This document shows, piece after piece, positions 23,352-32,805 of a DNA stretch of 64,000 nt. Below the pieces are notes generated by a model that worked only from the letters and a program-made list of their open reading frames with translations, was not told the DNA's origin and made no database searches. This stretch comes from Erwinia persicina (GTDB lineage: Bacteria; Pseudomonadota; Gammaproteobacteria; Enterobacterales; Enterobacteriaceae). Positions within the stretch are counted from its first letter, which is position 1, and each line of letters starts with the position of its first letter. Where the stretch lies: positions 1-64,000 of the forward strand of contig NZ_JACYMO010000005.1 in assembly GCF_014838825.1 (NCBI RefSeq), given 5' to 3'. The position numbers and the translations under genes are program-made.

Positions 23352-25028
23352 ATGAATTCTATTAAAATGTATTCCCAGCAAAAGTTGTCGCTGTTGCTGG
23401 CCTTCTACGTCGGACTGTGTTTGAACCTTCCGGTGTTTTATCGTCGGTTTAGTCCCTTTCTCGATAAATTTAACATCATGCAGTGGCTGTCCGCGCTGGC
23501 AGAAGGGACAGCAGCCGTACTGCTGACCTTCTTCCTGTTTCGTCTGCTGTCGCTGGGTGGAAAATGGTTCTGGCGGATAACCGCCACGCTGCTGGTAGTG
23601 ATTTCCGTTTCGGCCAGTTACTACATGGCCTTCTTTAACGTGGTGATTGGCTACGGCATCGTCGCCTCGGTGATGACCACGGACACCGACCTGTCGAAAG
23701 AGGTAGTGGGTTACCACTTTATTCTCTGGATGGTGCTGGTCAGCCTGCCGCCGCTGGTGCTGATCTGGTGGAGCAGCCTGCGTCTGACGCTGCTGGAACA
23801 GCTTAAAACGCCGGGGCAGCGCATGATGCCGTTGCTGACGCTACTGCTGGCTCTGTTACTGACCTGGGGTCCTATCCGCTATTTCGATAAAATCCAGAGC
23901 GCTAATGAGAAAGTCACCAACATTGATCTGCCGAGCTATGGCGGCGTGGTGGCACACTCTTATCTGCCGTCTAACTGGCTGAGTGCCGTCGGGCTGTTTG
24001 CCTACACCACCTATGACGAACGAATGGACAGCGGAAACCTGCTCGATCCGGCGAAGAAGTTCACCTATAACGCGCCAGAAGGGCTGGATGATACCTACGT
24101 GGTCTTCGTGATTGGCGAAACCACGCGCTGGGATCATATGGGACTGCTGGGCTACGAGCGTGATAACACGCCGAAGCTGTCGAAAGAGAAAAACCTGGTG
24201 GCGTTCCGTGGGGAGTCCTGCGATACCTCGACCAAGCTCTCCCTGCGCTGCATGTTCGTGCGCGAGGGCGGGACCATGGATAACCCTGGCCGCACGCTGA
24301 AAGAGCAGAACGTCTTTGCCGTCCTGAAGGAACTGGGCTTCAGCTCCGATCTCTTTGCGATGCAGAGTGAGGTGTGGTTCTATAACAACACCGACGCTGA
24401 CAGCTACGCCTTCCGCGAGCAGATTGGCTCAGAGAAGCGTAACCAGGGGAAATCAGTGGACGATATGCTGCTGATCCCGGAGCTGAAGGCCTCTATTGAC
24501 GATCACCCTAAGGGTAAACACCTGGTGATCCTGCACACCAAAGGCTCTCATTACTTATACTCTCAGCGTTATCCGCGCGAGTTCGCCCGCTACCAGCCGG
24601 AGTGCCTGGGCGTGGACGATACCTGCAGTAAAGAGATGCTGATCAACGCCTACGACAACTCGATTCTTTATGTCGACACCATGCTGGACAGCGTCTATGA
24701 CCAGCTGCGTGATAAGAAAGCGATTGTGTTCTACGCTGCCGATCACGGTGAGTCCATCAGCGAAAATATGCACCTGCACGGTACGCCACGTAATATGGCC
24801 CCGCCGGAGCAGTTCCGCGTACCCATGATTGTCTGGGCGTCGGATAAATATCTGGAAGATCCGGCAAATAAAAGTGCCTTTGAGCGGTTACAGGCAGAGC
24901 AGAAGGCAGGGAAAACCCATCGCCACGTTGAGCTGTTTGACACCATCCTGGGATGCCTGGGCTATACCTCGCCGGACGGCGGGATTAAGCAGGCTAATAA
25001 CTGGTGTGCCGACCCGAAAAAACCGTAA
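23352..25028 (+). CDS. eptB: Kdo(2)-lipid A phosphoethanolamine transferase EptB
   Basis: EptB adds phosphoethanolamine to the outer Kdo of lipopolysaccharide in the periplasm. The 558-residue protein matches E. coli EptB (563) from end to end: five membrane segments in residues 1-175, then a sulfatase-fold periplasmic domain. Zinc and catalytic residues are visible: Glu256 (IGETTRWD) and nucleophile Thr294 within SCDTSTKLSLRC, flanked by a predicted Cys290-Cys300 disulfide. AADHGES and HLHGTP motifs complete the metal site. AAAGG five bases upstream supports the ATG at 23352. It is followed by a strong terminator and then dppA, as in E. coli, but proK is not found between them. In E. coli eptB is repressed by the sRNA MgrR; that was not testable here. 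Confidence 0.95.
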   Translation: MNSIKMYSQQKLSLLLAFYVGLCLNLPVFYRRFSPFLDKFNIMQWLSALAEGTAAVLLTFFLFRLLSLGGKWFWRITATLLVVISVSASYYMAFFNVVIGYGIVASVMTTDTDLSKEVVGYHFILWMVLVSLPPLVLIWWSSLRLTLLEQLKTPGQRMMPLLTLLLALLLTWGPIRYFDKIQSANEKVTNIDLPSYGGVVAHSYLPSNWLSAVGLFAYTTYDERMDSGNLLDPAKKFTYNAPEGLDDTYVVFVIGETTRWDHMGLLGYERDNTPKLSKEKNLVAFRGESCDTSTKLSLRCMFVREGGTMDNPGRTLKEQNVFAVLKELGFSSDLFAMQSEVWFYNNTDADSYAFREQIGSEKRNQGKSVDDMLLIPELKASIDDHPKGKHLVILHTKGSHYLYSQRYPREFARYQPECLGVDDTCSKEMLINAYDNSILYVDTMLDSVYDQLRDKKAIVFYAADHGESISENMHLHGTPRNMAPPEQFRVPMIVWASDKYLEDPANKSAFERLQAEQKAGKTHRHVELFDTILGCLGYTSPDGGIKQANNWCADPKKP

Positions 25029-25032
25029 CTGT

Positions 25033-25065
25033 CAGGGGGACGACCGGAAAAGGGTCGTCCCCCTG
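25033..25065 (+). terminator. Terminator hairpin after eptB
   Basis: A perfect 13-bp stem (CAGGGGGACGACC / GGTCGTCCCCCTG) with a 7-nt loop begins five bases after the eptB stop. There is no long T-run, but stem strength and position support a transcript end. Confidence 0.75.
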
Positions 25066-25469
25066 GCGCGTGCTTCCCGGGGCCTGACGTGCGGCTTATC
25101 TCAAACCGGTTCCATCCCTTCAAATATTCGAACCCGCCGTGGGTGTCAAAACCCGCCACGCTGTGACCGCCTCCTGCCGAATAATCTGCTACCGCTCAAC
25201 CCTGGGGTACGTCCGTTTATCGCAAAACCCGTCCTGTAAAACTGCATAAAAGCCTTATCGCACCTGCGATGAATCACTTAATTTGCGTCGCGTTTTTCTT
25301 ATGACCGATTCCGACTTGTTGCTCATTTCTTATCTCTGCGTTGCAGCATTTTTATCTATAAGTTAGCCATATAGCCCACTTTATCGGGTGATAATCGACT
25401 TTTTGTGGATTATTTTTTGGGTTTTTTCCCGACGCGATATGCTACTTCACTGGCATTAAGCCAGGGTTT

Positions 25470-25489
25470 AATGTGGTTAATATCACATT
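25470..25489. promoter_or_regulatory. CRP-like palindrome upstream of dppA
   Basis: AATGTGGTTAATATCACATT keeps TGTG and CACA at the exact 8-bp spacing and is symmetric at the ends. It lies 110-130 bp before the -35 candidates, so it would act at a distance or on an unrecognised upstream promoter. Confidence 0.6.
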
Positions 25490-25774
25490 AAATAACGTTT
25501 AACGCTGGAAATGTTATTGATTTGTTTTTTTTATATTTGCTTGCTGTTTCTCACAGAAAGAGCAAATACCCGACACTTGTATTGACGTTCCCTGAAACTA
25601 TTGACAAATTGAACCCTCAGTACAAAAGGTAAGGGGATTTGTCTGATAGTTTCATTTCGTCAGCGCCTCTCTGATCCCGCCTGTTTTACTGATGCCGCAA
25701 GGCACCACGCACAGACCACTCACAAAAATTATCGGTCGGCGTGAATACCCAGCAATACAGCGCCGGGTAACGCA

Positions 25775-25782
25775 CACAACAT
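25775..25782 (+). promoter_or_regulatory. GcvB small-RNA target motif in dppA leader
   Basis: CACAACAT lies within a CA-rich run 24-31 bases before the dppA start. It matches the motif bound by the GU-rich R1 region of GcvB, which represses dppA and oppA in E. coli and Salmonella. Confidence 0.7.
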
Positions 25783-25805
25783 CACATCACTACTGGAGCA
25801 TAAGC

Positions 25806-27416
25806 ATGAGTATTTCCCTGGCTAAATCCGGGATGCTGAAGGTCGGTCTCAGCGCTATCGCGTTGTTAATGGCTACAGGTGTTCAGGCGAAGACCCTGGT
25901 TTACTGTTCTGAAGGTTCGCCTGAAGGTTTTAACCCACAGTTATTTACCTCTGGCACCACTTATGACGCCAGTTCGCGTCAGATTTATAACCGTCTGGTG
26001 GAGTTCACCATCGGGACCACGGAATTGCACCCCGGGCTGGCCGAAAAATGGGATGTGAGTGCAGACGGAAAAACGTACACCTTCCACCTGCGCAAAGGCG
26101 TGAAGTGGCAGACCACCAAAGACTTTAAACCGACGCGCGATTTCAACGCCGACGATGTGGTGTTCACTTTTGAACGCCAGCTGGACAAAAACAACAAATA
26201 TCACGGTGTTTCCGGTGGCAGCTACGAATATTTCGAAGGCATGGATATGCCGAAGCTGATCAGCAAAATCGTCAAAGTTGATGACAACACGGTGCGTTTC
26301 GAACTCTCGCGTCCAGAGTCGCCGTTCCTCGCCGACCTGGGAATGGACTTTGCGTCGATCCTGTCAGCGGAATACGCCGACAATATGCTGAAAGCGGGCA
26401 CCCCGGAAAAAGTGGATCTGAACCCGGTCGGTACCGGTCCGTTCCAGCTGCTGCAGTACCAGAAAGATTCCCGCATCCTGTATAAAGCGAACGCAGAGTA
26501 CTGGGGGACCAAGCCGAAGATTGACCGTCTGGTGTTCTCTATCACTCCGGATGCCTCCGTGCGCTACGCCAAAATGCAAAAAGGCGAATGCCAGGTGATG
26601 CCGTACCCGAACCCGGCAGATATCGCGCGTATGAAGCAGGACAAAAACATCAACCTGCTGGAGCAGCCGGGTCTGAACGTCGGCTATCTGTCATTTAACG
26701 TTGAGAAAAAACCGCTGGATAACCTGAAAGTTCGTCAGGCGCTGACCATGTCAGTGAACAAGAAAGCGATTATCGAGGCGGTTTACCAGGGCGCAGGCCA
26801 GGAAGCAAAAAACCTGATCCCACCAACCATGTGGGGCTATAACGACGCCGTACAGGATTACCCGTACGATCCGGTGAAAGCTAAAGCGCTGCTGAAAGAA
26901 GCCGGTATGGCAGACGGCTTCGCCATTGACCTGTGGGCTATGCCGGTACAGCGTCCGTACAACCCGAACGCACGCCGTATGGCAGAGATGATCCAGAGCG
27001 ACTGGGCGAAGATTGGCGTGAAAGCCAAAATCGTCACCTACGAGTGGGGCGAGTACCTGAAGCGGGCGAAAGCGGGTGAACACCAGACCGTGATGATGGG
27101 CTGGACCGGCGACAACGGGGACCCGGATAACTTCTTCGCGACCCTGTTCAGCTGCGCGGCGGCGAAAGACGGTTCGAACTATTCACGCTGGTGCGACAAG
27201 TCGTTTGAAGACCTGATCCAGCCTGCGCGTGCGACCGACGATCACAACAAGCGTATCGAACTGTACAAGCAGGCTCAGGTGGTCATGCACGATCAGGCAC
27301 CTGCGCTGATTGTTGCCCACTCTACGGTGTACGAGCCGGTGAGCAAAAAAGTTTCCGGCTATGTTGTCGATCCGCTGGGTGGTCACTACTTCGCTCAGGT
27401 CGATATCAAGGAATAA
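25806..27416 (+). CDS. dppA: Periplasmic dipeptide- and heme-binding protein DppA
   Basis: DppA captures dipeptides (and heme in E. coli) and delivers them to DppBCDF. The 536-residue protein has a signal peptide (1-28, ending VQA) and the mature start KTLVYCSEGSPEGFNPQ of the family. It carries the conserved cysteine pairs and the Asp in TGDNGDPDNFF that binds the peptide amino terminus. I chose the ATG at 25806 because GGAG precedes it and it aligns with E. coli DppA; the longer frame from 25692 is leader. Hairpins between dppA and dppB should give more DppA than transporter. CRP-like and GcvB-target sites lie upstream. Confidence 0.97.
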   Translation: MSISLAKSGMLKVGLSAIALLMATGVQAKTLVYCSEGSPEGFNPQLFTSGTTYDASSRQIYNRLVEFTIGTTELHPGLAEKWDVSADGKTYTFHLRKGVKWQTTKDFKPTRDFNADDVVFTFERQLDKNNKYHGVSGGSYEYFEGMDMPKLISKIVKVDDNTVRFELSRPESPFLADLGMDFASILSAEYADNMLKAGTPEKVDLNPVGTGPFQLLQYQKDSRILYKANAEYWGTKPKIDRLVFSITPDASVRYAKMQKGECQVMPYPNPADIARMKQDKNINLLEQPGLNVGYLSFNVEKKPLDNLKVRQALTMSVNKKAIIEAVYQGAGQEAKNLIPPTMWGYNDAVQDYPYDPVKAKALLKEAGMADGFAIDLWAMPVQRPYNPNARRMAEMIQSDWAKIGVKAKIVTYEWGEYLKRAKAGEHQTVMMGWTGDNGDPDNFFATLFSCAAAKDGSNYSRWCDKSFEDLIQPARATDDHNKRIELYKQAQVVMHDQAPALIVAHSTVYEPVSKKVSGYVVDPLGGHYFAQVDIKE

Positions 27417-27424
27417 TGTCTCGG

Positions 27425-27480
27425 GCCGGGACTCCCGGCGCTGAGAACTGTCCCCAGGGCCGGGTTTCTCCGGCCCTTTT
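27425..27480 (+). terminator. Double hairpin, dppA-dppB attenuator
   Basis: GCCGGG-ACT-CCCGGC (27425-27439) is followed by GGGCCGG / CCGGCCC (27457-27476) with TTTT. They lie in the 202-bp dppA-dppB gap. Partial termination or 3'-end protection here is usual for operons that overproduce the binding protein. Confidence 0.75.
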
Positions 27481-27618
27481 GCCAGGAAGCAAACAGGTCG
27501 TCAAGGCGCAGTTCGCTGCGTCGCGGAGGGATGTCCCCTGAAGGTATCCCCCCGCAAGATGTGAGCAATAATAATCCTGTCGGTTACGGCTGGCAGGAAC
27601 TAAAAGAGAATGCGGAAT

Positions 27619-28638
27619 ATGTTGCAGTTCATACTCCGACGCTTGGGTCTTGTTATCCCAACGTTTATCGGTATCACCCTGTTAACCTTTGCGTTTGTTC
27701 ATATGATCCCCGGCGATCCGGTGATGATTATGGTGGGCGAGCGCGGTATTTCCCCGGAACGTCACGCCCAGTTAATGGCCCAGCTCGGTCTGGATCAGCC
27801 TCTCTGGCAGCAGTACCTCACTTATATCAAAGGCGTTCTGCACGGCGACCTCGGTATGTCACTGAAAAGTCGCGTACCGGTGTGGGACGAATTTGTCCCG
27901 CGCTTTAAGGCCACGCTTGAGCTGGGCATCTGCGCCATGCTGTTCGCCGTTGCCGTCGGTATCCCGGTCGGCGTGCTGGCAGCCGTTAAACGCGGTTCCA
28001 TCTTTGACCATACGGCCGTTGGCATCTCCCTGACCGGTTACTCGATGCCGATTTTCTGGTGGGGCATGATGCTGATCATGCTGGTTTCGGTGCAGCTTAA
28101 TCTGACCCCGGTTTCCGGGCGCATCGGAGACACGGTATTCCTGGATGACACCATGCCGCTGACCGGCTTTATGCTGATCGATACCCTGTTCTGGGGTGAA
28201 CCCGGCGATTTCAAAGATGCCGTGATGCATATGATCCTGCCTGCCATCGTGCTGGGCACCATCCCGCTGGCGGTGATTGTGCGTATGACGCGCTCGGCGA
28301 TGCTGGAAGTGCTGGGTGAGGACTATATCCGTACCGCACGCGCTAAGGGGCTGACCCCGATGCGGGTGATCGTGGTTCACGCGCTGCGCAACGCCATGCT
28401 GCCGGTGGTCACGGTGATTGGTCTTCAGGTTGGTACGCTGCTGGCAGGTGCCATCCTGACGGAAACCATCTTCTCCTGGCCAGGCCTGGGGCGCTGGTTA
28501 ATCGACGCCCTGCAGCGCCGCGACTACCCAGTTGTACAGGGTGGGGTGCTGATGGTGGCTACGTTGATTATCGTCGTCAACCTGCTGGTCGACGTGCTTT
28601 ACGGCGTGGTTAATCCGCGCATTCGTCATAAGAAATAA
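27619..28638 (+). CDS. dppB: Dipeptide ABC permease DppB
   Basis: This 339-residue inner-membrane subunit is nearly identical in length and sequence to E. coli DppB, beginning MLQFILRRLGLVIP. It has six predicted helices and the EAA loop (GEDYIRTARAKGL, about residues 235-247). I chose the ATG at 27619, which aligns with E. coli and has AAAGAGA about ten bases upstream; the ATG at 27610 would add three residues. It pairs with DppC nine bases downstream to form the channel. Confidence 0.95.
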   Translation: MLQFILRRLGLVIPTFIGITLLTFAFVHMIPGDPVMIMVGERGISPERHAQLMAQLGLDQPLWQQYLTYIKGVLHGDLGMSLKSRVPVWDEFVPRFKATLELGICAMLFAVAVGIPVGVLAAVKRGSIFDHTAVGISLTGYSMPIFWWGMMLIMLVSVQLNLTPVSGRIGDTVFLDDTMPLTGFMLIDTLFWGEPGDFKDAVMHMILPAIVLGTIPLAVIVRMTRSAMLEVLGEDYIRTARAKGLTPMRVIVVHALRNAMLPVVTVIGLQVGTLLAGAILTETIFSWPGLGRWLIDALQRRDYPVVQGGVLMVATLIIVVNLLVDVLYGVVNPRIRHKK

Positions 28639-28647
28639 GGGGCCAAC

Positions 28648-29550
28648 ATGTCTGTTGTGGATCCAGGCAGCGTTAACGCTGCACCCAAGCCGATGACCCC
28701 GTTACAGGAATTCTGGCACTACTTTAAGCGTAACAAAGGCGCGGTGATCGGCCTGGTGTACGTGGTTGTAATGATTTTCATCGCGGTCTTTGCCAACGTG
28801 CTGGCACCTCATGCCCCGGCGGAACAGTTCCGCGATGCGCTGCTGAAGCCACCGGCCTGGCAGGAAGGCGGCAGCTGGCAGTATGTATTCGGCACGGATG
28901 ACGTCGGCCGTGATGTGCTGTCGCGCCTGATGTACGGTGCCCGCCTGTCGCTGCTGGTCGGCTGTCTGGTGGTGGTGCTGTCGCTGATCTTTGGCGTGAT
29001 TTTTGGCCTGATTGCCGGCTACGTCGGCGGGGCGGTAGACGCAGCGATCATGCGTCTGGTCGATATTATGCTGGCGCTGCCAAGCCTGCTGCTGGCGCTG
29101 GTGCTGGTGGCGATCTTCGGCCCGTCGATTGTCAACGCCTCGATAGCGCTGACCTTTGTCGCCCTGCCGCACTACATTCGACTGACCCGTGCGGCGGTCC
29201 TGGTGGAAGTCACCCGCGACTACGTCACGGCCTCCCGCGTGGCCGGAGCGGGTGCCGTGCGTCAGATGTTCGTCAATATCTTACCAAACTGCCTGGCACC
29301 GCTGATCGTGCAGGCGTCTCTCGGTTTTTCCAACGCGATCCTCGATATGGCCGCGCTGGGTTTCCTGGGTATGGGTGCACAACCGCCTACGCCGGAGTGG
29401 GGCACCATGCTCTCCGACGTGTTGCAGTTTGCGCAGAGTGCATGGTGGGTGGTCACCTTCCCGGGTGTTGCCATTCTGCTGACGGTACTGGCATTTAACC
29501 TGATGGGCGACGGTTTACGCGACGCTCTCGACCCGAAACTCAAACAGTAG
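28648..29550 (+). CDS. dppC: Dipeptide ABC permease DppC
   Basis: This 300-residue permease has a cytoplasmic N-terminal segment, a first helix (about 34-56), the OppC-type periplasmic stretch with [22 protein letters not shown], and the EAA loop [19 protein letters not shown] upstream gives a good ribosome binding site. Length and motif order match E. coli DppC. It is the second channel subunit. Confidence 0.95.
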   Translation: MSVVDPGSVNAAPKPMTPLQEFWHYFKRNKGAVIGLVYVVVMIFIAVFANVLAPHAPAEQFRDALLKPPAWQEGGSWQYVFGTDDVGRDVLSRLMYGARLSLLVGCLVVVLSLIFGVIFGLIAGYVGGAVDAAIMRLVDIMLALPSLLLALVLVAIFGPSIVNASIALTFVALPHYIRLTRAAVLVEVTRDYVTASRVAGAGAVRQMFVNILPNCLAPLIVQASLGFSNAILDMAALGFLGMGAQPPTPEWGTMLSDVLQFAQSAWWVVTFPGVAILLTVLAFNLMGDGLRDALDPKLKQ

Positions 29551-29558
29551 GCAACGAG

Positions 29559-30545
29559 ATGGCACTATTAACGGTAGATAAACTCTCGGTGCATTTCGGC
29601 GACGAAAAAGCACCGTTCCGCGCCGTCGACCGCATCAGCTATCAGGTTGAGCAGGGTCAGGTGGTGGGTATCGTCGGCGAGTCCGGCTCCGGTAAATCGG
29701 TCAGCTCGCTGGCAATTATGGGGCTGATTGATTACCCCGGCAAAGTGATGGCGGATAATCTGGTATTTAACCAGCGCGACCTGAAACGCATTTCGGAAAA
29801 AGAGCGCCGCCAGCTGGTGGGCTCGGACGTCGCAATGATTTTCCAGGATCCGATGACCAGCCTCAACCCCTGCTACACCGTGGGCTTCCAGATTATGGAA
29901 GCCATCAAGGTGCATCAGGGGGGGAATAAGCGTACCCGCCGTCAGCGCGCCATTGACCTGCTGAACCAGGTGGGCATTCCCGATCCGGCATCACGTCTGG
30001 ATGTCTATCCGCATCAGCTGTCCGGCGGCATGAGCCAGCGCGTGATGATCGCCATGGCAATTGCCTGCCGTCCCAAGCTGCTGATCGCTGACGAACCCAC
30101 TACGGCGCTCGACGTGACGATCCAGGCGCAGATCATTGAGCTCCTGCTCGATCTGCAACGCCAGGAAAATATGGCGCTGATCCTGATCACCCACGATCTG
30201 GCGCTGGTGGCGGAAGCCGCACAGCACATTATCGTGATGTACGCCGGTCAGGTGGTGGAAACGGGTAAGGCGGTGGATATCTTTAAAGCCCCGCGCCATC
30301 CTTACACCCAGGCGCTGCTGCGTGCGCTGCCGGAATTTGCCGCAGACAAAGCCCGCCTTGCGTCCCTGCCGGGCGTGGTACCGGGCAAGTACGACCGCCC
30401 GAACGGCTGCCTGCTCAACCCGCGCTGCCCGTATGCGCAGGACCGCTGCCGCAGCGAAGAGCCGCCTTTACGTGATATTGCCGGGCGTCAGTCCAAATGT
30501 CATTTCCCACTGGATGATGCCGGGAGACCTGCTTATGAAGCCTGA
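29559..30545 (+). CDS. dppD: Dipeptide ABC ATPase DppD
   Basis: This 328-residue ATPase has Walker A GESGSGKS (about 40-47), Q-loop, LSGGMSQR signature, Walker [13 protein letters not shown] and switch His in ITHDL. The C-terminal [16 protein letters not shown] segment is the four-Cys motif typical of peptide-type ATPases, which in some relatives binds a 4Fe-4S cluster. It overlaps dppF by 11 bases and works with it as an asymmetric pair. Confidence 0.95.
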   Translation: MALLTVDKLSVHFGDEKAPFRAVDRISYQVEQGQVVGIVGESGSGKSVSSLAIMGLIDYPGKVMADNLVFNQRDLKRISEKERRQLVGSDVAMIFQDPMTSLNPCYTVGFQIMEAIKVHQGGNKRTRRQRAIDLLNQVGIPDPASRLDVYPHQLSGGMSQRVMIAMAIACRPKLLIADEPTTALDVTIQAQIIELLLDLQRQENMALILITHDLALVAEAAQHIIVMYAGQVVETGKAVDIFKAPRHPYTQALLRALPEFAADKARLASLPGVVPGKYDRPNGCLLNPRCPYAQDRCRSEEPPLRDIAGRQSKCHFPLDDAGRPAYEA

Positions 30546-31536
30546 ACACGACAAATCGACCCTGCTGATGCAGGCCATCGACCTGAAGAAGCACTACCCG
30601 GTTAAAAAAGGCCTGTTTGGTCAGGAGCGGCTGGTTAAAGCGCTGGATGGCGTGTCGTTTGACCTGGAGCGCGGTAAAACACTGGCCGTGGTGGGCGAGT
30701 CCGGCTGCGGTAAATCGACCCTGGGCCGCTTGCTGACCATGATCGAAACGCCAACCGAAGGTCAGCTGTTCTATCAGGGGCAGGATTTGCTGAAGCACGA
30801 TCCGGAAGCGGAGAAGCTGCGCCGTCAGAAAATTCAGATCGTTTTCCAGAACCCGTACGGTTCCCTGAACCCGCGTAAAAAGGTCAGCCAGATCCTGGAA
30901 GAGCCGCTGCTGATTAATACCCAACTGAGCAAAGCCGAGCGCCGGGAAAAAACGCTGGAGATGATGGCTAAGGTCGGGCTGAAGACCGAGCACTACGACC
31001 GCTACCCGCATATGTTCTCTGGCGGCCAGCGTCAGCGTATTGCCATTGCTCGCGGGCTGATGCTGGATCCGGACGTGCTGATCGCCGATGAGCCGGTCTC
31101 CGCGCTTGACGTATCGGTGCGTGCGCAGGTGCTGAATCTGATGATGGATCTGCAGCAGGACCTCGGCCTCTCCTACGTGTTTATCTCCCATGACCTGTCG
31201 GTAGTGGAGCATATTGCGGACGAAGTGATGGTAATGTACCTCGGCCGCTGCGTGGAGAAGGGGAGCAAGGAGCAGATCTTCGCCAACCCGCTGCATCCTT
31301 ATACTCAGGCGCTGCTGTCGGCCACGCCACGGCTTAACCCGGATGAGCGGCGCGAGCGCATCAAGCTGACCGGCGAGCTACCCAGCCCGCTGAATCCGCC
31401 ACCGGGCTGCGCCTTTAACGCGCGCTGCCGCCGCCAGTTTGGCACCTGCGTACAGCTTCAGCCGCAGCTGAAGACCTGGGGCGGACAGCAGGTCGCCTGC
31501 TTCGCTGTTGATCAGGATGAAAACCCGGGCGCTTAA
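30535..31536 (+). CDS. dppF: Dipeptide ABC ATPase DppF
   Basis: This 333-residue ATPase has Walker [10 protein letters not shown], signature FSGGQRQR, Walker [12 protein letters not shown], switch ISHDL, and the C-terminal [14 protein letters not shown] motif. I chose the ATG at 30535 inside the end of dppD because GGGAGA lies upstream and [17 protein letters not shown] then aligns with E. coli DppF; the longer frame from 30322 only repeats dppD bases in another frame. It ends the operon. Confidence 0.94.
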   Translation: MKPEHDKSTLLMQAIDLKKHYPVKKGLFGQERLVKALDGVSFDLERGKTLAVVGESGCGKSTLGRLLTMIETPTEGQLFYQGQDLLKHDPEAEKLRRQKIQIVFQNPYGSLNPRKKVSQILEEPLLINTQLSKAERREKTLEMMAKVGLKTEHYDRYPHMFSGGQRQRIAIARGLMLDPDVLIADEPVSALDVSVRAQVLNLMMDLQQDLGLSYVFISHDLSVVEHIADEVMVMYLGRCVEKGSKEQIFANPLHPYTQALLSATPRLNPDERRERIKLTGELPSPLNPPPGCAFNARCRRQFGTCVQLQPQLKTWGGQQVACFAVDQDENPGA

Positions 31537-32118
31537 CCCCTGAGTGTAGGCCGGAAGGAAGGGGCGACCCCTACGGCTTAGCGTATGATCCTGGCCCGCC
31601 CTCTGCCGTTCGTCGTATCGCGCAGGGGCCGGGCCTCTTTTCCGGCCCGCCTTCTGTTACACATCGCATAAAATCCTTAAGCAAAATGCACCATTCCCTA
31701 ACCGCTGCTATGCTGTATAAAAAGTCTCCTTATCTGTCGTACTTAAGTCGAATTCGCGCCTGGTGAAGTAAGCGGTTGTTGTACAGGCTTTGCACAGTGG
31801 CTTATGTCAAAATTTCTTAACACGGGAGAGGATCATGGGATAACCACAACGTGCAGGTGGGTAGTTCCGCGTTAAGAATGCGTAAGTTCTGGTGAGGTAT
31901 TTCTATTACAGAAAATAGCCTCTCTTTAACCTGTGGAAAATAATTAACTAAGCCAAATAATCACCCTGCTGATATATAACCCGTGCAATGAATTATTTAA
32001 TGAATTGCCGTTAATTAATCACTCATAACCATTTATCTGTGATATGAGAATAGTCTGAGTAAATTAAAATTTATATGTTATATTGCCGCGAAATCCTCCA
32101 CCTTGCGCGATCATACTC
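31537..32118 (+). promoter_or_regulatory. Structured interval between dppF and bcsO
   Basis: No gene is seen in these 582 bp. A hairpin (GGGCCGG / CCGGCCC, 31626-31648) probably ends the dpp transcript. A strong ribosome binding site precedes a two-codon frame (ATGGGATAA at 31834). An 11-bp stem-loop with two bulges (31894-31922) ends in TCTTT. An imperfect dyad (31985-32008) lies near bcsO, and TATATT at 32079-32084 is a -10 candidate without a good -35. The middle part looks like a transcribed leader or small RNA, not empty spacer. Confidence 0.45.
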
Positions 32119-32805
32119 ATGAATAGCTATGATGACCTGCAGCGTTTTAAAGAAAAAACGCAAACAAACCACATTGAATTCAAAGACATGTCTGAGCAGG
32201 TGTTAAGCGCTGACACCACCAACTGGGCGCTGATTAAACAGTTGCTGAATGATGGCGCAGGGTCGGTACTGGATAATAGTCAGCGTATTGACCGGGCAGC
32301 GCCACAGCCTGCCGATCCTGCCGCTTTTACGCCGCCCCCGGCCGTGGCTGAACCGGCTTCAGCAACTCTGCGGGTGCAGTCTTTTGTCGCCACCACGCCA
32401 GCTTCCTCTGATCGGGTGGGGGCCTCGCTGCTGGACAGTATCTCCGCCTCGCTGCCGACAGACGCTGCGGCGGTGAGCGTGGCGCAGCCCGCGCCGGTTC
32501 AGGCTGGCAGCCCGGCTGACGTGGCTACGCTGCGTGCCCTGCCGGTTGCCCGGCAAACCGCATTATCCGGCAGCACGCTGCTGGCCCAGCTGGCGGCCCG
32601 CTCTGCCCCTGAGTTACCGCCCGCTGCCGTTTCCGCATCGCCGGTCCCTCAGGCACCGACAGCCGCGCCCGTTGAAGCCCCGGCACCCCCGGCGAGCGTC
32701 ACTTATAAACAGCTGTTTAGCACCGGAACCACACCGTCTTCCGCGTCGCTGCCGAAAGATATGTTGTTACATCCCCTGCTGGAGAAAATTGCCTCATGCC
32801 GTTAG
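32119..32805 (+). CDS. bcsO: Cellulose biosynthesis protein BcsO
   Basis: BcsO is a poorly characterised cytoplasmic protein found only in BcsD-type cellulose operons of enterobacteria. This 228-residue copy starts MNSYDDLQRFKEKT, typical of the family. Residues about 21-42 resemble BcsR (aromatic, D, small, Q, then W-x-L-hydrophobic-x-x-L). Residues about 55-200 are Pro/Ala-rich and probably disordered, and a conserved-looking tail (YKQLF near 196; MLLHPLLEKI near 216) ends the protein. No good ribosome binding site is visible; TTG 32083 is the only alternative start. It overlaps bcsQ by ten bases. It may link BcsQ to the BcsD scaffold, as proline-rich BcsH does in acetic acid bacteria; that is inference. 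Confidence 0.82.
   Translation: MNSYDDLQRFKEKTQTNHIEFKDMSEQVLSADTTNWALIKQLLNDGAGSVLDNSQRIDRAAPQPADPAAFTPPPAVAEPASATLRVQSFVATTPASSDRVGASLLDSISASLPTDAAAVSVAQPAPVQAGSPADVATLRALPVARQTALSGSTLLAQLAARSAPELPPAAVSASPVPQAPTAAPVEAPAPPASVTYKQLFSTGTTPSSASLPKDMLLHPLLEKIASCR

Larger units (their letters stand above)
25066..25805 (+). promoter_or_regulatory. Long regulatory interval upstream of dppA
   Basis: This 740-bp gap has no gene. The tRNA-Pro gene found here in E. coli is absent. AT content rises after 25250. TTGACG (25582) and TTGACA (25601) are -35 candidates, but neither has a good -10 at 16-18 bp, so the exact promoter is unresolved. The CRP-like palindrome and GcvB-type element are listed separately. 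Confidence 0.5.

Noticed and set aside
25120..25165. Possible tRNA-Pro (proK) because TTCGAACCC occurs here and proK lies here in E. coli
   Set aside because: The flanking bases do not form acceptor, D or anticodon stems on either strand, and no CCA-type end is present.
27531..27908. 125-codon open frame between dppA and dppB
   Set aside because: Most of it overlaps dppB in another frame; the remainder covers the attenuator region and has no family match.
31770..31920. c-di-GMP (GEMM) riboswitch before cellulose operon I
   Set aside because: The region has hairpins, but I could not find the conserved GEMM core or its tetraloop-receptor pairing. It is kept only as an unspecified structured leader.
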